Of a stretch of 64,000 nt of DNA, positions 1 to 13,702 are shown one piece after another. The notes under the pieces are model-generated. The model made no database searches, was not told where the DNA came from, and saw nothing but the letters and a program-made list of their open reading frames with translations. Origin of the DNA: Sebastes aleutianus. Its lineage: Eukaryota > Chordata > Actinopteri > Perciformes > Sebastidae. The DNA is taken from assembly GCA_916700875.1 (NCBI GenBank), contig CAKAKS010000013.1, positions 12,789,596 through 12,853,595 of the forward strand, given 5' to 3'. Every line of letters begins with the position of its first letter. Position 1 is the first letter of the stretch. The position numbers and the translations under genes were made by a program.

Positions 1-1756
1 GCATTTTAATCAGCGCTAATCTGCCGTTAGGGAAAACATGAATGCTTTCAGTCCTATTGAGAATATGGGGTTTTGGTGCACTTCTGCCTATTGTGGCTTG
101 ACTTAGTATTACAACAACAAACACAAAAAAATGACCCTGACAAAAAGAATTACCTGTCAAAACTTTTTTTTTCCACCTTTATATATGGAATAAAACCTTA
201 TTTAGAAACTTTTTTTTTCACCTGTTTCATGGATGAAAAAAATAAAAATAAATAGAAAGATTATTCTAGCAAAACCGTTTTTTCACCTGTTCATAACTCA
301 TAAACACAGGACAGAAAACTATTTAGATCAGGCATAGAAAACGGATCACCAGATTTTTTTTTTTTCTCTCACTTGTCTCTCAGGGCTTCCGTAGACTTTT
401 ACTGTCTTAGCTTTGATTTTAGTGGCTTTTAATTAGAACCATAAAATCACCTGTAAATCCAAAATATTAAAGATTATTTCAATAAGGGGAGATCAGTTGG
501 AGGTGTATTACAATATTTATTGTGTTCCACAGTCGATCAGAAGGTTAGGTCGACCTCTGTGTGGCCTGAGAAATGAAACCCAGGGCAAAAAAAAAAGCCC
601 TCGTAGCAGTCGTAGCTGCTCACAAAGCTTAATGTTGCTGCTGAGTGCTAAAAAGTGTAATAATGAAAGGAGACCCAGATAAACTTACTATATTAACAGT
701 TTCATCCTACACCATATTTCCACTCCTGTTTTGGTCCCCTCCGCTTAAATAGTTTCAGTTATATTCCCCCCGTTTCTTTACATTCCAGGCTACATACAGC
801 CTGCCATACTGACTGATCCTCTGATTGGTGGAGGCACTATTCAGGGCTGGAGAACATGCTGCGACCTCCTGGGGGGCAAAAATCATTTAACCTTTTTTTT
901 TTACAGCCTGTATTCCTCAAAAATAGATGCTAAAAGTGGAAATGATGTCCTTTAACACAGTCATAGTTAGCTGAAAGTTGGTCTTTTATTATGGAAACTG
1001 TTGCGCTTTTATTGGCACCTGCATGTAACAGGAAGTGCCGACTTCATACAGACGCTTCTATAGTTTCATGCTCATGCTAAAACAAATGAAAATAACCATA
1101 TAGACTACTATTAATAAAATGACAAAAGGAGTATATGTAAATCATTTGTAGAAAAAAGAAACCCCAGGTGAGACCTGTGTGTGTTCACATCTGGCTAAAA
1201 AGCAGACTAACTGTAAGCTTCACGCTGTAGCTCGGTCTCTTTCAGCCTGTATCCAAACAACAATTACTGTCTGACACAGAAGCCTACACTTACTGCCTGC
1301 TACCGTACGCCAGTTTGGGTAAATAACATAGCGACGACCGCCACATTACACCCAGGTACCTGTGTGTAAATGATATAGCTCAGGTAATACCACCTACCCC
1401 CCCCGTACAATACAGGCCCTCTGCTATAGGCCTAAATGACACAGCCGCCACCGCCGCTGTATTACCTTCTTTAACTGAGACGTTTAAGCGGTAAGGTGCT
1501 TATTTGTCTCTTTTCAGTTTTACTTTTGTGCTTACAGCTCGGTGAGGCGAAGTGTGTTCTCGATCATAGCTGTTAACAGCCCTGAAGTTCACTGATGGAA
1601 AGTAGTTTAAATCAATGTTTGTGCAAAACACAGACGCATGTCTCTCTTGTCTGATGGTTCTGAGTTCTTAGTATCCTAAATCAGTCAATCAGTGACAAGC
1701 CGAACATAAGAAAAAACAAGTGTGAACTGTGAAAACAACAAAAAAGACAAAAGCAA
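1..1756. other. No gene recognised
   Basis: AT-rich sequence with poly-T runs. I see no exon with collagen triplets, no tRNA-like fold and no convincing long ORF; the two short ORFs here (73-255, 497-682) lack family features. Confidence 0.6.
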
Positions 1757-2500
1757 TCATTTGAGACCAATGCATGCAAGACAAAAAAATTATAAAAATG
1801 TAATAAAATTCAATTAAAAGCTATAAAAACAGTAATAGTTGTAAAAGTGTGAAGTAAACACTAGATTAATAAAAAAAATTAAATAAAATATATTAAATTA
1901 TGCAAATGAAATACAATAAAAGATGTGATTAATAAAATAACAATAAAATATAATACAATTATACACATTAAATATAATACAAGAGGGGATTAATAAAATA
2001 CAAATAAAATAGAATAAAATCATATAAATTAAATACATTAAAATAGGTGATTAATAAATTAACAATAAAGTATAATAAAATTATCCAAATTAAATACAAT
2101 ACAATAGGTGATTAATAAAATAACAATAAAATATAATACAATTATACAAATTAAATTCTTTACAATATGTGATTAATAAAATAACAGTAAGATGTAATAC
2201 AATTATACAAATTAAATACAATACAATAGGTGATTAATAAAATAACAATTAAATATAAAAAACATATACAAATTAAATACTTTAAAATATGTGATTAATA
2301 AAATAAGAATAAAATATATTACAATTATACAAATTAAATACAATAAAATAAGTGATTAATAAAATAACAATAGAATATAATAAAATTATACAAATTAAAT
2401 ACAATAAAACAGATGATTAATAATAACAATAAATATTACACAATTTTACAACTTAAAGACAAGAAAATAAGTGAGTAAAATGATAAAAATATAGAATAAC
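1757..2500. repeat. AT-rich tandem repeat (about 60-70 bp unit)
   Basis: Degenerate units built on gtgattaataaaataaca and caaattaaatacaata repeat roughly ten times. The start (gagaccaatgcatgc) and the units match the repeat at 63360-64000, so both belong to one dispersed satellite-carrying family. Confidence 0.85.
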
Positions 2501-3147
2501 CATTCTTAATCAAAGGTCTGTCTGAGGTTTTAAGTATAAAAATGTCATCACTTCCTTGATAGACAATTGCAGCTTTGTTCCCTTAAATTGACTTCAGCAG
2601 TGCTTCTTGAGGACACATTCCTTTAGTGATCTAAATATTCTCCTGTCATCAACACACTCATCGTCAAAGTCAATGAGGCTAAATCATGTTTGTCATATAA
2701 TGCAGGAACTGTGCCGGCAAGAAACGTTGGCATCATTTAGAGAAAACATAACACAGGTATAATGGGGTGAATCAGACACAGCTGAGGATTGACTGACGTA
2801 AATGTTGTCACGTATGATTCGGGTGATGCTCTGTTGATCCCCGAGGCTGAACGCCCGTCAGTCGTTAACAAGAACGAATGATGAGGTTTATCAAAAGGTT
2901 ATCTCTTACAGAAATCAATCACTGCCACAGAAAGAGTACAGCATGTGCTATGCAAGTACAATTACTGCTCATGTGCAGATATTTTACTCAAGAAGAAGTA
3001 AAACTCATTTATAATGTGCGTCAATTCATACTCAAAAAGAAAAATGTTGGATATAAACTTCCCCATACAAAAGGGAGTAAAAGGAGCTGTCAAACTAGAT
3101 TGTGTTGATTAAAGAAAAGTTAGAAAAAAAAATTAAATAAAATAAAA

Positions 3148-3316
3148 AAAAGTCAAAGGAATAATTTCACATTTTGGGAAATACACTTAGTTACTTTCTT
3201 ACCAAGATTTGGATGATAAGATCCATACCCCTCTCATATCATATCGGTTCAATATGTAGCTGGGCCAGCAGCCGGATAGCTAAGCTGAGCTGGAACGGTG
3301 GAAACAGCTGATCAGT
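3148..3316 (+). repeat. Dispersed repeat (gggaaatacacttagt family)
   Basis: Matches the segment at 16918-17073, and its tail (agctgg..gctaagctgagc) resembles 39811-39880. The three copies mark an interspersed family common in fish DNA; its class is unknown to me. Confidence 0.6.
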
Positions 3317-4221
3317 CATGTGAGCTAAATGTTCGCTAGGTCAGAATTTATTTGGCTAAAGGCCTTCAGACACCGGGGGTTTTATGAATAAAAGACACAA
3401 AAGTGTGAAATACTTGCCTGCAAATATGTCTAGGGCTTTTATTGTGAAAGGTAAGAGCGGAAGGAGTGGATCTGAATGAGGTTTGCCGCCTTGGTTCAGA
3501 CTACGGAGCCTCGGAGTCGTTGTTTTATAAATATAGGCGCAGCTCAACCCGTTGAGTTGATTGGTCGATGCCTTTTATTCGCGGCGCGAAAGCTCAGAAG
3601 AATCTGTAAGTACGTCCCTTTTTTGGCTGTGTAATATTCACAATCTGTGTGAAAGTACTCTTGACAAAAACAACAGTTTGAAAAAACATACTGGCGTTCA
3701 AATTAATCGCACAAAAAAACACCAGCTGTTTTTCAACAAAGGAAAAAATAAGTCAAGCGAACGTTAAAAAAAAAGTCCAATTGAGGAAATTTGATCAAAT
3801 TTTACCGTTTCCATACAGCTTTTCTAATGCGATGCTTCAAAACGCAAATAAAATATGTGAATTTTTATTCACGTTTTTGATACTAATTATTTAAAATATA
3901 TAAATTTAAGTGAAACTTGTAGAAAACTCGACTGCATTACCAAGAGTAAATGTAAGTGTGTTTCTTCCACCAGTCATCTTTGAGCTCACCTCGTGCAACG
4001 AACCTATGACATTATATTTATTTATGTATTAGATAGCATCACTCGTATTAGAGGCAGTCAGATTAATTTAATATGCAGATTGTCACAGAAAATAAAAGCC
4101 TTGAACCTTTGCAAACAAACCAAAATCTTCATATTTCCAGTGTTATTCCTGCCAACAACTGCGCCAATAACTCTGGAGGTCATTACACACACACCCTGGG
4201 ACATTATTATTACTTATAGAG

Positions 4222-4262
4222 GAACAGGAGGAGGAGGAGGAGGAGGAGGAGGAGGAGGAGGA
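4222..4262 (+). repeat. (GGA)n microsatellite
   Basis: About a dozen GGA units directly visible. Confidence 0.95.
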
Positions 4263-5153
4263 CTGACATGCCCAGACATAAAAATATGACCTGAAGATGT
4301 TCCCTAATAAAACAAACATCTGGTAATAAAGGGAGGAACAAACATATATCTTGTCAACTGATAAAGCTAGTTTTAGTCATTGTATCAGATGGATCTTAGC
4401 ATCCGTAGCTCTTAACTCCATTGCTACTGCCTGAGATATAACGTCCGACCCCAACACAAACACAGCAAAGACACAATCCAGACGCTGTGTGTTGCTTTTA
4501 GTCGGTTTTCATTATTAGCAGCCGAAGGGCTTCAGTGTTTAAAAGCTTGTGTTCACATGTGTGTGTGACTTTCCTCTGTGTCATCTTGGATCCATTAGGT
4601 CCAATAACATCCACTCCCATTGGGTGAACCCCCCCGGGGGTCAAAGGGCAGTGTTAGGGATGACAGGATGGCTTGTGTGTGTGTTCAAGCAGTGGTTAGG
4701 TCAACACGCATTTCAAGTTGCGAAGGAGTCAGGAAGTATGTGCTTTATTTAATTTCACCAGAGCTCCATCCATGTGTCAGTCAGACTTCCTCATTCTGTC
4801 GAGCTGCCAGCAGGTCAGCTTAACATTTTCTGTGTCACGCCGGGGGGGTGAAGTTCCTCATCCAATCAGAGTGTTTCTGCTGCTAGTTTCATTATATAGT
4901 GTGATCACATGGTGCACATTTCTAAATAACGTTGTGTTAAACCCTTTAAAAAACGGACGGCTAATAGCTCGAGCATTCATTCTTTTTGCAGCGGAAAGCG
5001 AAGGCTTCTGTCTTTTGTGTCATCGCAGTCATTACGTGACGTTACGAGCAGTGCAAAAAACGTGATGACAAGACAACGCGCAGTGGTGCCAGAGTATTTC
5101 CCCGTAATGGCACTTAGCTCCACCCTCTTGTGTCACTTCTGGTTGCAAAAAAA

Positions 5154-5345
5154 ACAAGATGGCGACGGCCAAGACGCCGAACTCAGATTTTGTCAGACCA
5201 ATAGTCAAATCTGAAGATATTTGCTTTTCAATGATATAAAACAGAGCAAAGCAGCAAATCCTCTCATTTGAGAAGCTAGAAATAGAAAACAATTGACTTT
5301 GCTGATTGATGAAGGACTAAACAACAATTCATCAATTTGTCAATC
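5154..5345 (+). repeat. Fragment of a dispersed repeat related to 20863-21215
   Basis: Shares the stretch around tcatttgagaagctagaa with the copy at 20863-21215 (acatttaagaagctggaa). It is a partial, diverged copy. Confidence 0.5.
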
Positions 5346-5681
5346 AAGTGTAATAATGGAAGAGACACTGTGATTAACTGGTGTTAATCTGCTGCAGCAA
5401 ACCATAGTGTTGACATGAAGTCATTAGCAGTGTGAGAGAGAGAGACGCACAGAAACCCAGACAACAAAGAGGAGGCAGGTATAAAGGATGAATAGAGAGG
5501 AAAAGAGAGAGTACAGCAGCCGCCCCTTTTAAAACACGATGAGGGTAAAGTGATAGTGGATGTGTGTCTCGGTGGGATGGGAAGATAAGGAAACGAGGGA
5601 TGGAACCCCTCTGCTGGGGCCTCTCGATGAAAGACTGCATCTCTGAATTCCTTTAATCCTGAGGCAGCTAGAGAGGAAGAA

Positions 5682-5689
<8 letters not shown>

Positions 5690-5742
<53 letters not shown>
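5690..5742 (+). repeat. (GA)n microsatellite
   Basis: About 25 GA units, beginning with gagagaaaga. Confidence 0.95.
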
Positions 5743-5745
<3 letters not shown>

Positions 5746-5948
5746 TAGCAGTATCTCTCTTTTATGTCAAACCAGACAAGAAGAAGAAGAAGAGAAGGAT
5801 GAGACGGATTGACCAAAAGTACAGGAGAGAAGGCGCAAACAGTACAGATGAGGGCGATGACAAAAAAAGGCCTTTAACCTTAATCCCAATAAAGAAATAT
5901 GGAAGGAGAAGGGGAAGCTATAGAGAGCTGAAACCCTAAAACCCTGAA

Positions 5949-6415
5949 ATGAGTTAGCATTTTAGCACTTCCTGTTCCCTCCCTCTGGACGTCAATGGGT
6001 TTTTTGATTGAAATAAGGTCCGTGGTTAACACGAGCTGAAGAGATTTTAACGCTTTCTTCTAAACGATATAATAAAATACGTCAGTAAATATCCCACTAG
6101 TGGATGTTGAAGCTTTTACGTGTCTTCACAAAGGCGGTTGCTAACAAGTGGCTAAATGAGACTACTAAACGTCATCACGCCACCTCGTCTGCCTCGTAGT
6201 GTATACTCGCGCTCATGCGACCGTGGCGTAGTTCGTTTATAGCCTAACGTTAGCTTCTTACTTCTGGGGATTGCATTCACACTTTTTTGCTGAACAAAAG
6301 ATCTAAGTATCATAAACGTTCCTTATTTTCTGCAGTAATCCAAAACTGAAAGTAAAAATCCCATTGACTGTTTCTAGAGGGAACCAGGGCGATGCTAACT
6401 TCCTGGTTGGCCTAC
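5949..6415 (+). repeat. Dispersed repeat, opposite orientation at 49635-49882
   Basis: Blocks such as cgtttatagcctaacgttag and agggaaccagggcgatgcta recur as reverse complements in 49635-49882. Class unknown. Confidence 0.7.
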
Positions 6416-6596
6416 ATCACCCCTGCAGCACTCTATATTGAGGCATGTAATAAGATGGAAGATCATATATATATACTGTCAAACACACGCAGACGGAGGC
6501 TCAGATTGCACACAGATAATCCGTGTTGGCTGCAGGACGACACTGAGACGAGCATGACTTTGATCTCTCTCTTCCTCATCTTTCAATACATCTCCA

Positions 6597-6598
<2 letters not shown>

Positions 6599-6643
<45 letters not shown>
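6599..6643 (+). repeat. (CT)n microsatellite
   Basis: About 22 CT units. Confidence 0.95.
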
Positions 6644-6647
<4 letters not shown>

Positions 6648-6884
6648 CGTTCTCTAATGTGTTGTGTTTGTGATTATGAAGCTTGTCCAGGTTTCGCTGA
6701 GCGAGCGCTTTGTGTATTTTATGTGTGTGTGTGTGTGCGTGTGGTGTTGGACCTACAGACCTACAGAGTAAAGTACAGGACAGTCTTATCACACACACAC
6801 TCCTGGGCCCCTGCATGGCATTTTATCAGGCTCTCCCTCCTTTTGAGGTCTTAAATGGTGGTGGTCTTTGTTTAGGCTTCATCT

Positions 6885-6928
6885 TAACACACACACACAC
6901 ACACATACACACACACACACACACACAC
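6885..6928 (+). repeat. (CA)n microsatellite, interrupted
   Basis: CA units interrupted once by ataca. Confidence 0.93.
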
Positions 6929-7074
6929 GTAGGCGTATAAAATGGCGGTAGAGCAGCCATTTTGCCTCCCTTTGTCCCCAAAGTGTCTTGACAAACAAAA
7001 AGCCGTCTCCTTGTCTTTCAATCTGAGCTGAAACGATGGGAAGGATGCAATTTAGCTTTGAACTTCTCTCTCAA

Positions 7075-7077
7075 ACA

Positions 7078-7124
<47 letters not shown>
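7075..7124 (+). repeat. (CA)n microsatellite
   Basis: Nearly pure CA units for about 50 bp. Confidence 0.95.
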
Positions 7125-7299
7125 AAACAGCTCATCCCCTCACCAGGCACAGAGTTTAGTCTAGGAGAGGTCAAAGGTCACAGCCAACACAAAGGATCAC
7201 AGACTCAGAGAAAGACAGGTGGAAGTGAGTGTCAGTGTGTCTTTTTTTTATCCTTTTGGTCGCATCTCTTCTTTCTCATTATGGAGAAATACAGATGCC

Positions 7300-7770
7300 A
7301 TTATAATAAATAGATAAATAAAATAATATAGAAAGAAATATAGAAATAAAAGGGTCAATTATCAAATAATTGTGCAGGTTAATTTGAAAATAATATTAAC
7401 CACTGGTTGTGAAATGTCACCATCAAGGCAGGCCCCATTACATGTGGGGTAAGAAATATGAAAATAAATAAATAGAGAAACAAACAAATAAATAAGGAAA
7501 TAAATGTAAACAGAAAATAATTGGGAATTAGACACGAAAACAAATTAATAGACAAAAAAATATTTTTTCTAATGAATAAATACATTTTATTTATTTATTT
7601 TTCTATTTCTGTGCACATTACATTTGTTTTATTTTGTTTTATCTGATAATTTAGGCTCTTATTTCTACATTTCTTCCTTTATTATTTCATTTATTTATTT
7701 TATTAATTCGACAAAAAATAAGTAATCTGTCAAATAAATAAATACGTTTTATTTGCACATTCATGCGAAA
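7300..7770. repeat. AT-rich low-complexity region (AAAT/ATTT units)
   Basis: The left half is rich in aaata-type units and the right half in tattt-type units, giving a loosely palindromic layout. No coding potential is credible. Confidence 0.7.
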
Positions 7771-9655
7771 ATGTAGGCTTTTATTTCTCAGTTTCTTCCC
7801 TCCTGTTGCTGCCTCCTCTCAGTTTCCAGTGCACACTACTGCCCTCGCATGGCTGCCTTAGGAGCTGCTACTGGAACATCAGTCTCATCCACACGAGTTC
7901 AAACTAATGCATGAGAAAGCATGAGAACGTATAAAAGTAAATGAAGTGGAAAAATGCCAGAGGGGAAGGTGTCGGTGGGTTCGTCCTCCTCTGCTGTCTT
8001 CTCTGCAGGAATTAGACACCTTCTGGGTGATCTAATGTCCACACACACACTTATACAAAGGGCAAACCCGCGCAGGAATGCACAAAACTGGTTATTACTG
8101 ATTTTATAGGCTCTTGTGATTTGATGCGATGATGACGGCACGGTTATTTACGACATTTCCACTCACACACACACACACATTTAACACAAATCCGAGCTAT
8201 CATTTATGACATTTTTTCTTGTCTGGCCCTGCTCGTTACTTAAACTTAACGCTGTTAAACGTGTAGACGCTCGTCACCTTGAAACAGGACAAAAATACTG
8301 TAGGATATGCAATTATGTTTATGTGTGTGTGTGTGTATGTGTGGTGTGTCTCTCATATGTGCAGGTTTATTTAAAGATAAACACAATTAAAAGTGGATAT
8401 AAGAGGATGCTTTTGATCTAGACGCTCAGTCGGAGGTTGGGTGGGCGTCAGATTGTATCAGTGCAGCTGCCTCTGTCTCTGGACTCTTTGTTTGAAAGAG
8501 CAGAGAGAGGAGGTAAGTAGAGTCCCACGTTGCTGATGCAGACACACACTCACAGATACAGAAAATATGCACATTAGTGTTAACAAACTGTACAGGATTC
8601 TCCGATCCCTACCTAACTAAACACAGCTGGACGGAGCTCGTCTTCACCTCTTTTGTCCTGCAGACGGAAGGACACGTCTCTTCCCCCTCCTCGTGTTATA
8701 AACGGAGAGACGTGAAGCTGACAGAAAATCAGGAGGTTTACTCGCCACATCTTTTTACACCCGCGATGAATCCAATCCGAAACACGTTTTTGACGTTTTT
8801 GTTCGTCATCTTCCACATTCTCGGCCGTCTCTGCTGTCAACAGACTTCGGGGTTGTTTGTAAACGAGGGTTTCGGACCCAGATGGGATTTTGACGGCTGA
8901 CGTTTGCAGGTTGATTTTGTTCTGACAGTCACAGCTTTGATAATTTACCATTTATATGCCAGTAGAAATCTTCTGGAACTTGCATCACGGAGTGATAATA
9001 CTCACAAATGAACTTGTATTCGAGGCAAAGTCCCCTGTGGTTTTTCATTGTTTAAGTTTCTCTGGCGCTCTTTAAATTACTCGTTGCACCAGCCCATTCT
9101 CATTCCAAGAGCGTCAAATACCGAGGCTTTGTCACGGCCATCAGCGTTCGGTACCGCCGCACAAAGCACCCCTTAGCGACAGTATGAGACGCACCGGGCT
9201 TTCCTTTAACTGTAATGTAAACCCATCCGCAGCAACTGTAGACGCTCAGAGAAAGTGTGCCGGGAGTGACTGTGGTGACGTAGTTTAAAGAGTGAAAAGA
9301 CACACACCTGGCGGGAGGTGGATGGGTCCAATTAACATAAGGCTTTCATCCAGGAGACCTCTGTTCATGTCCCGCATCACAGCTGTTAGTTCGTGTCACA
9401 TGTTCACAACGTTCAGTTTAATGTTCACTGTACAAATATTGTAGTTTGAAGCCCAACCATGTAGTTCTTAGCGAAACCTAACTTTAGTGGTTTTGATGCC
9501 TAATCCTAAAGTGACGCCAAGGGGCGTGACAAAGCGGCAATATGTGACGAGTTGGGATGAGAACGGGTTGGTTGCAGCCTCTTCTTCTGAATGGAGAATT
9601 AGAGCCACCAGCTGTTTATCGATGCACCAACTCCGGAATAAATCAAAATAATAAA
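7771..9655. other. No gene assigned; weak exon-like signals
   Basis: Two weak signals only. A gaggaggtaagtag splice-donor-like site lies near 8508-8521. An ORF segment from 8766 begins MNPIRNTFLTFLFVIFHILG, which looks like a signal peptide. Neither connects to the collagen gene by phase or to a 7S exon. Confidence 0.35.
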
Positions 9656-9659
9656 TACT

Positions 9660-10145
9660 GTCAACAGCCATTAAAAAAAAACAATTTTCGCAATGTTTTT
9701 AGAAATAAAATGCTTTAAAAATCAGGCTATTAATGATATATGATCAAACCCCTCAGGTAAAAACCTTCAGAATATAGACAGGAGTGAAACTGTAAAGTTT
9801 GGTGTATGTAAGTGCTGCTGAAGTGGAGATTTCTGGCTCAAAGTCTGAGAGAAAACTCATTTTGAGAAAAAAGCCCTTTAAAGATATGGATTGTAAAATT
9901 CCATGCATTTTGAAGCCACTACAGGTGAATAGTGTAAAAATGTTAACTACTAGATATCACCATGAAACTTCCCCAGTTGATTACTGACATTAAGACTATT
10001 ATTTTTTGTATTACAAGTTTTCCGAAATGTTATGTTTAAATATGCAAATGAGGCATTATTTAATGTTAGCTTTTGGAGAATTTAGGAGAAATCTACAGAC
10101 CCAAATAGACAAAGTTGTAAAATAAACACCCAAATGTCTATTCCA
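9660..10145 (+). repeat. Dispersed copy of the 480-bp repeat (also at 21475-24060)
   Basis: Shares gtgtatgtaagtgctgctga, ccatgaaacttccccagttg and tatgcaaatgaggcatta with the tandem units in the first collagen intron, and with a reverse copy at 49945-50130. Confidence 0.85.
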
Positions 10146-11111
10146 TGCCTTAAAGGTGTAAACGAGCCAATAGTGCAAATTACGTCTGCTGTTTGTCGCC
10201 ACCTCAGGCAAATTTTTCCAGCCCCGAGTACACCAATTAGTTACGTTATTAGGACTGTGGAGTAAAAGTCCTGTATATTATATTTACGGCTTTCCTAACA
10301 GCTCATCTTCAGCACCATTTCGTGGGAAATTGTGGTTCTTTGTTGGAGACATTTTTTTTATGAGTCATATAATGTTTTGCATTCAAATAGCAAAAAGTCA
10401 AATTAAAAAACAACAAACCAAAAAGTCTCACGGCTGTCTTTCTACCCTTCCTCGTACTGTGGCTCACTTCCTGTCCCGACAGCTGAGAAAACACCACAGC
10501 TTTATGACATCACCGTGGGACAGCGGGGGCCACGCTGACCGCTAATGGGGTTTTTATTGGAGGGGAAAGCACCTGGATGAAAAGAGAGAACAGGTTGTTT
10601 GTTTAACGGCGGCCATCACTACAAACAGATGAGTCAGAGGTGCAGAGGAGGGGCGGGAATCAGTCTGAAGACAGGACTGCTAGGATGATAGTTTGACAAG
10701 AAATGGGTTCGTGTTTGCATCTAAAGATTACTTTCATGATCTATCAATCTGCCGATTATATTCTTGATCTATCAGGTAAGAAGCACCAATCAGTAGTGTT
10801 GGTTTCCAGGTTTTTAATCGGGCTCTCCTTTTTTTTTATCAGACAAATGACACATAGAGGAATTTATTGTGCATTTACTGGAGCAATGTATCCTCGTATG
10901 ACATCTTACAGAAAGTTATTCCTCATTTTGCACGCCTTTTCCTACGAATGTCCAGCAACACGTGTCCATTTCCAATCGTTACAGGCATACAGCCTTTTTA
11001 AAATAAACTTCACAGGAAACAACTTGGTTATGTTTAGGCAACAAAAATGACTAAGTTAAGTTTAGGAAAACATGGTAGTTTTGGCTAAAATAACTGCGGA
11101 AGTGGCGTTAC
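10146..11111. other. No gene; end holds a gtttaggcaacaa repeat fragment
   Basis: Nothing coding is recognised. From about 11030, tgtttaggcaacaaaaatga belongs to a dispersed family related to the 27-bp minisatellite; it appears to be split by the MITE at 11112-11693. Confidence 0.5.
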
Positions 11112-11693
11112 TTAAAGGTACTATATGTAACAATTTACATGTATTAATCACTTTGTATTGCCAATGTGTAAACGCATTGTAACGTAACTTAAAAACTGAG
11201 ACCTTCCTGGACTTTCTCGGTTGCCTATAACAGCCTGTGGACTGATATCTATGTACAGTAATGGACTCGGGACTGTTTTGCCGGGGAAAATCCAAAGAAT
11301 ATGACATTTATGCGCTCACCCGAGTGCCTCGCCTCTCTTCAGCTCCCCTACAGCGCCAACAGTGTGCAGCTAACGTAGCAATATACTGTCTTGAGTGCTT
11401 AAGCTAAGGTTAGCCCGTTTGCGTGGCATGGATCTGCCGTTACTTGCTTCGTCATATAAGCTAATAAAGTAATTTGCAAAAAACTGCAAGCTACTTAGTA
11501 TCACGGAGCCAATGGTCCAAATAAAATATAGGAGCATTACGGAACATTATGTAAGGGATAATGCCCGACGAGGTATCCACAGTCAGGAATTAATGGACAG
11601 TGTGGAGGGATGTCAGGATGCTGACTGCAGTTAACGCCCATTAACGGTCATTAATAACAACGACTTCCAGAAAGTTACATATAGTACCTTTAA
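11112..11693. mobile_element. TTAA-flanked MITE, family D (582 bp)
   Basis: The termini ttaaaggtactatatgtaac and gttacatatagtacctttaa are perfect inverted repeats ending in TTAA. There is no transposase ORF inside. The TTAA ends suggest mobilisation by a piggyBac-like enzyme (inference). Confidence 0.85.
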
Positions 11694-13702
11694 GTACGGA
11701 AGTTACGTGACAAATAAGTCAACGTTGACTTCTGGTTTCACACGGGGTACGAACGCCGGTCTCCTGAGTGAAAGTCTGTTATTTTTTGACCCACCCAAAA
11801 AATAAAATCGCTCTTTATACTTCCTGGTTCACGATTACCTGGATTAAATATGAATTGATTTTGTGGTATATACGAATTACAGTGCATTCCTTTTCGAAGG
11901 TATAGCTACGAACGAGGTTGAGAACAGCCTGATTGTAGTTTGAATTTCAGCTATAAAGACGCGTACAGCAACATCATCGTGAGCACATGTTTAGAGTTTA
12001 TACTGACGTAAAGGAAATGATACAAAGGAATTCCTCGTAAACCTTAAGTAGAACCAAAGTCATAAAGTGCCCTATATCACATGTCCTTCCTTCCATCTGT
12101 CCTCATTAACACACAGTAACAAATACTTTTATAAAAGACTGCATGATTGACCGCGACGGCAGTAAGTGCTCTTAACACGATTCGGATGTTTGGAGCCTTT
12201 TTATTCAACATCTGGAGCATTCTGGGTATTTGAACAGGTTGAACTCTGGTGGAAGAGCTGCTTGAAGGGGTAAAGTTTCAGCTGTCTGGAAGTCCAGGAA
12301 AAGATAGAAAAACACAAGGTTTGATGGGTAGAAGCAGATAAATCTGAATCGGATAAACAGGAAGTACATCTAGCGTAACAAAATAAAACAATAACCCCCT
12401 TAAATGTGGATCAAATGCCCAAATTGAAGTGTTTCTCATCAGAAAAGGATTTTCCAAAAAATCTCAGGCCACCAAACTCTGTCCAATAAACAAGCAATCA
12501 TTGTGACTTGTATTTACAAGCCCAGATTAAACAAAACAAAATGCAGGTGTGATTGCATCCTTAGCGCCCAGCTGCTCCCTGTTTAATGTTGTTCCTATAC
12601 TTTCCAAATATGCTGAGGAATTCCATCTTGCGTGCCTGTATGCTGAGATAGTGAGGATGTTTCTCTCTCTCTGGTTGCTTTATCATCAGTCATCCTGAGC
12701 AGGACAAACATGTCTGAGATAAACGAAGGTGTTTGGGTTCGCAGTCTGATCGCTGGAGGGGATAGGAGGGACAAACATCGCCCTCTTTCCCCTATCTGTG
12801 TGTAGATGAGTGTGGGAGCTGCTGACTTTTTAGTTAGTGTTTTCATCTTTTAACAGCATCAAAAGTCCTTTGAGCACATTTTTGTAGCCTTTCTGTCCAG
12901 GGGCTGTTTGAGTTTCTGCCGATTCACGTGGCTTGATCCGTAATTAGGTTATCAAACTGCCCCTGCTGATTAAACTTGCACCCAAAGACCCAGCCTCCTC
13001 TCCACGCCGCTCCCATCACCGTCCCCCAGTGAGCATGCGGTGTGACAGCTAAAATCTTCCCCCTCGCACACTCGCCGCTCAAAACAATGCGTCTCGATAA
13101 ATCCTCAGAGAGCCCGAGGGTGTGTTGTTCGTGTTTGCGTGCGCGTGAGTCGGTGGACGACGCACACACACAGGCCGGTTTTCACTCATACATGGCGGCT
13201 AGAATCTGTCTGTCCAAGCACTCTCCCCCGATCAGGAAGTGAGGTAGGCCCGACGGGAGCAGTAAGTCCAGAGAGCTTAGCGGCCCAGAATAGGCTCCAT
13301 TGTGCCCTTTGTGCTGGAGGGGATTTGGGCCTACAAACTGACCAGTCTGCTGGAAGGTGATGAGGATAGAAGGTCTGGAAGAGCCGGGCGGAGACCCGCC
13401 GGGCTGGCATGACAACAGACGGCGATGCCAACTGGCAAGGGGTGTCTGTGGGGAGATGGTGTCGGGAGACGCTGGCAGGGGGACAGACTGATCTCTGATA
13501 AAAATGTGTCTGCATGTGTTTAAAAAGCAAAGTACTTTATTTGTATAATGGGTGCAAACCAGATGTGAACCATGTGGACTAAAGAAACTAAGTGGAACCA
13601 ATACCATAGTTACCAAAATAACTCCCCTATAACCTGAACAAAGTCGGAGTTACACTTGGGTATTGTTTAAGAAATTGTGATATCAGTACCAATACCAGTA
13701 CC
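11694..13702. other. No gene; GC-rich island at 12890-13500
   Basis: No exon can be defended. The segment 12890-13500 is more GC- and CpG-rich than its surroundings. Overlapping ORFs on both strands there look like composition artefacts. Confidence 0.45.

Larger units (their letters stand above)
2501..5153. other. No gene; one dispersed repeat and a GGA tract
   Basis: Apart from the repeat at 3148-3316 and the GGA tract at 4222-4262, nothing in this stretch can be assigned. The ORFs have no recognisable domains, and one of them only translates the GGA tract as polyglycine. Confidence 0.5.

Noticed and set aside
8766..8897. Signal-peptide-like ORF MNPIRNTFLTFLFVIFHILG with a purine at -3
   Set aside because: No convincing donor in a useful phase and no 7S exon downstream before 21300; hydrophobic ORFs of this length arise by chance.
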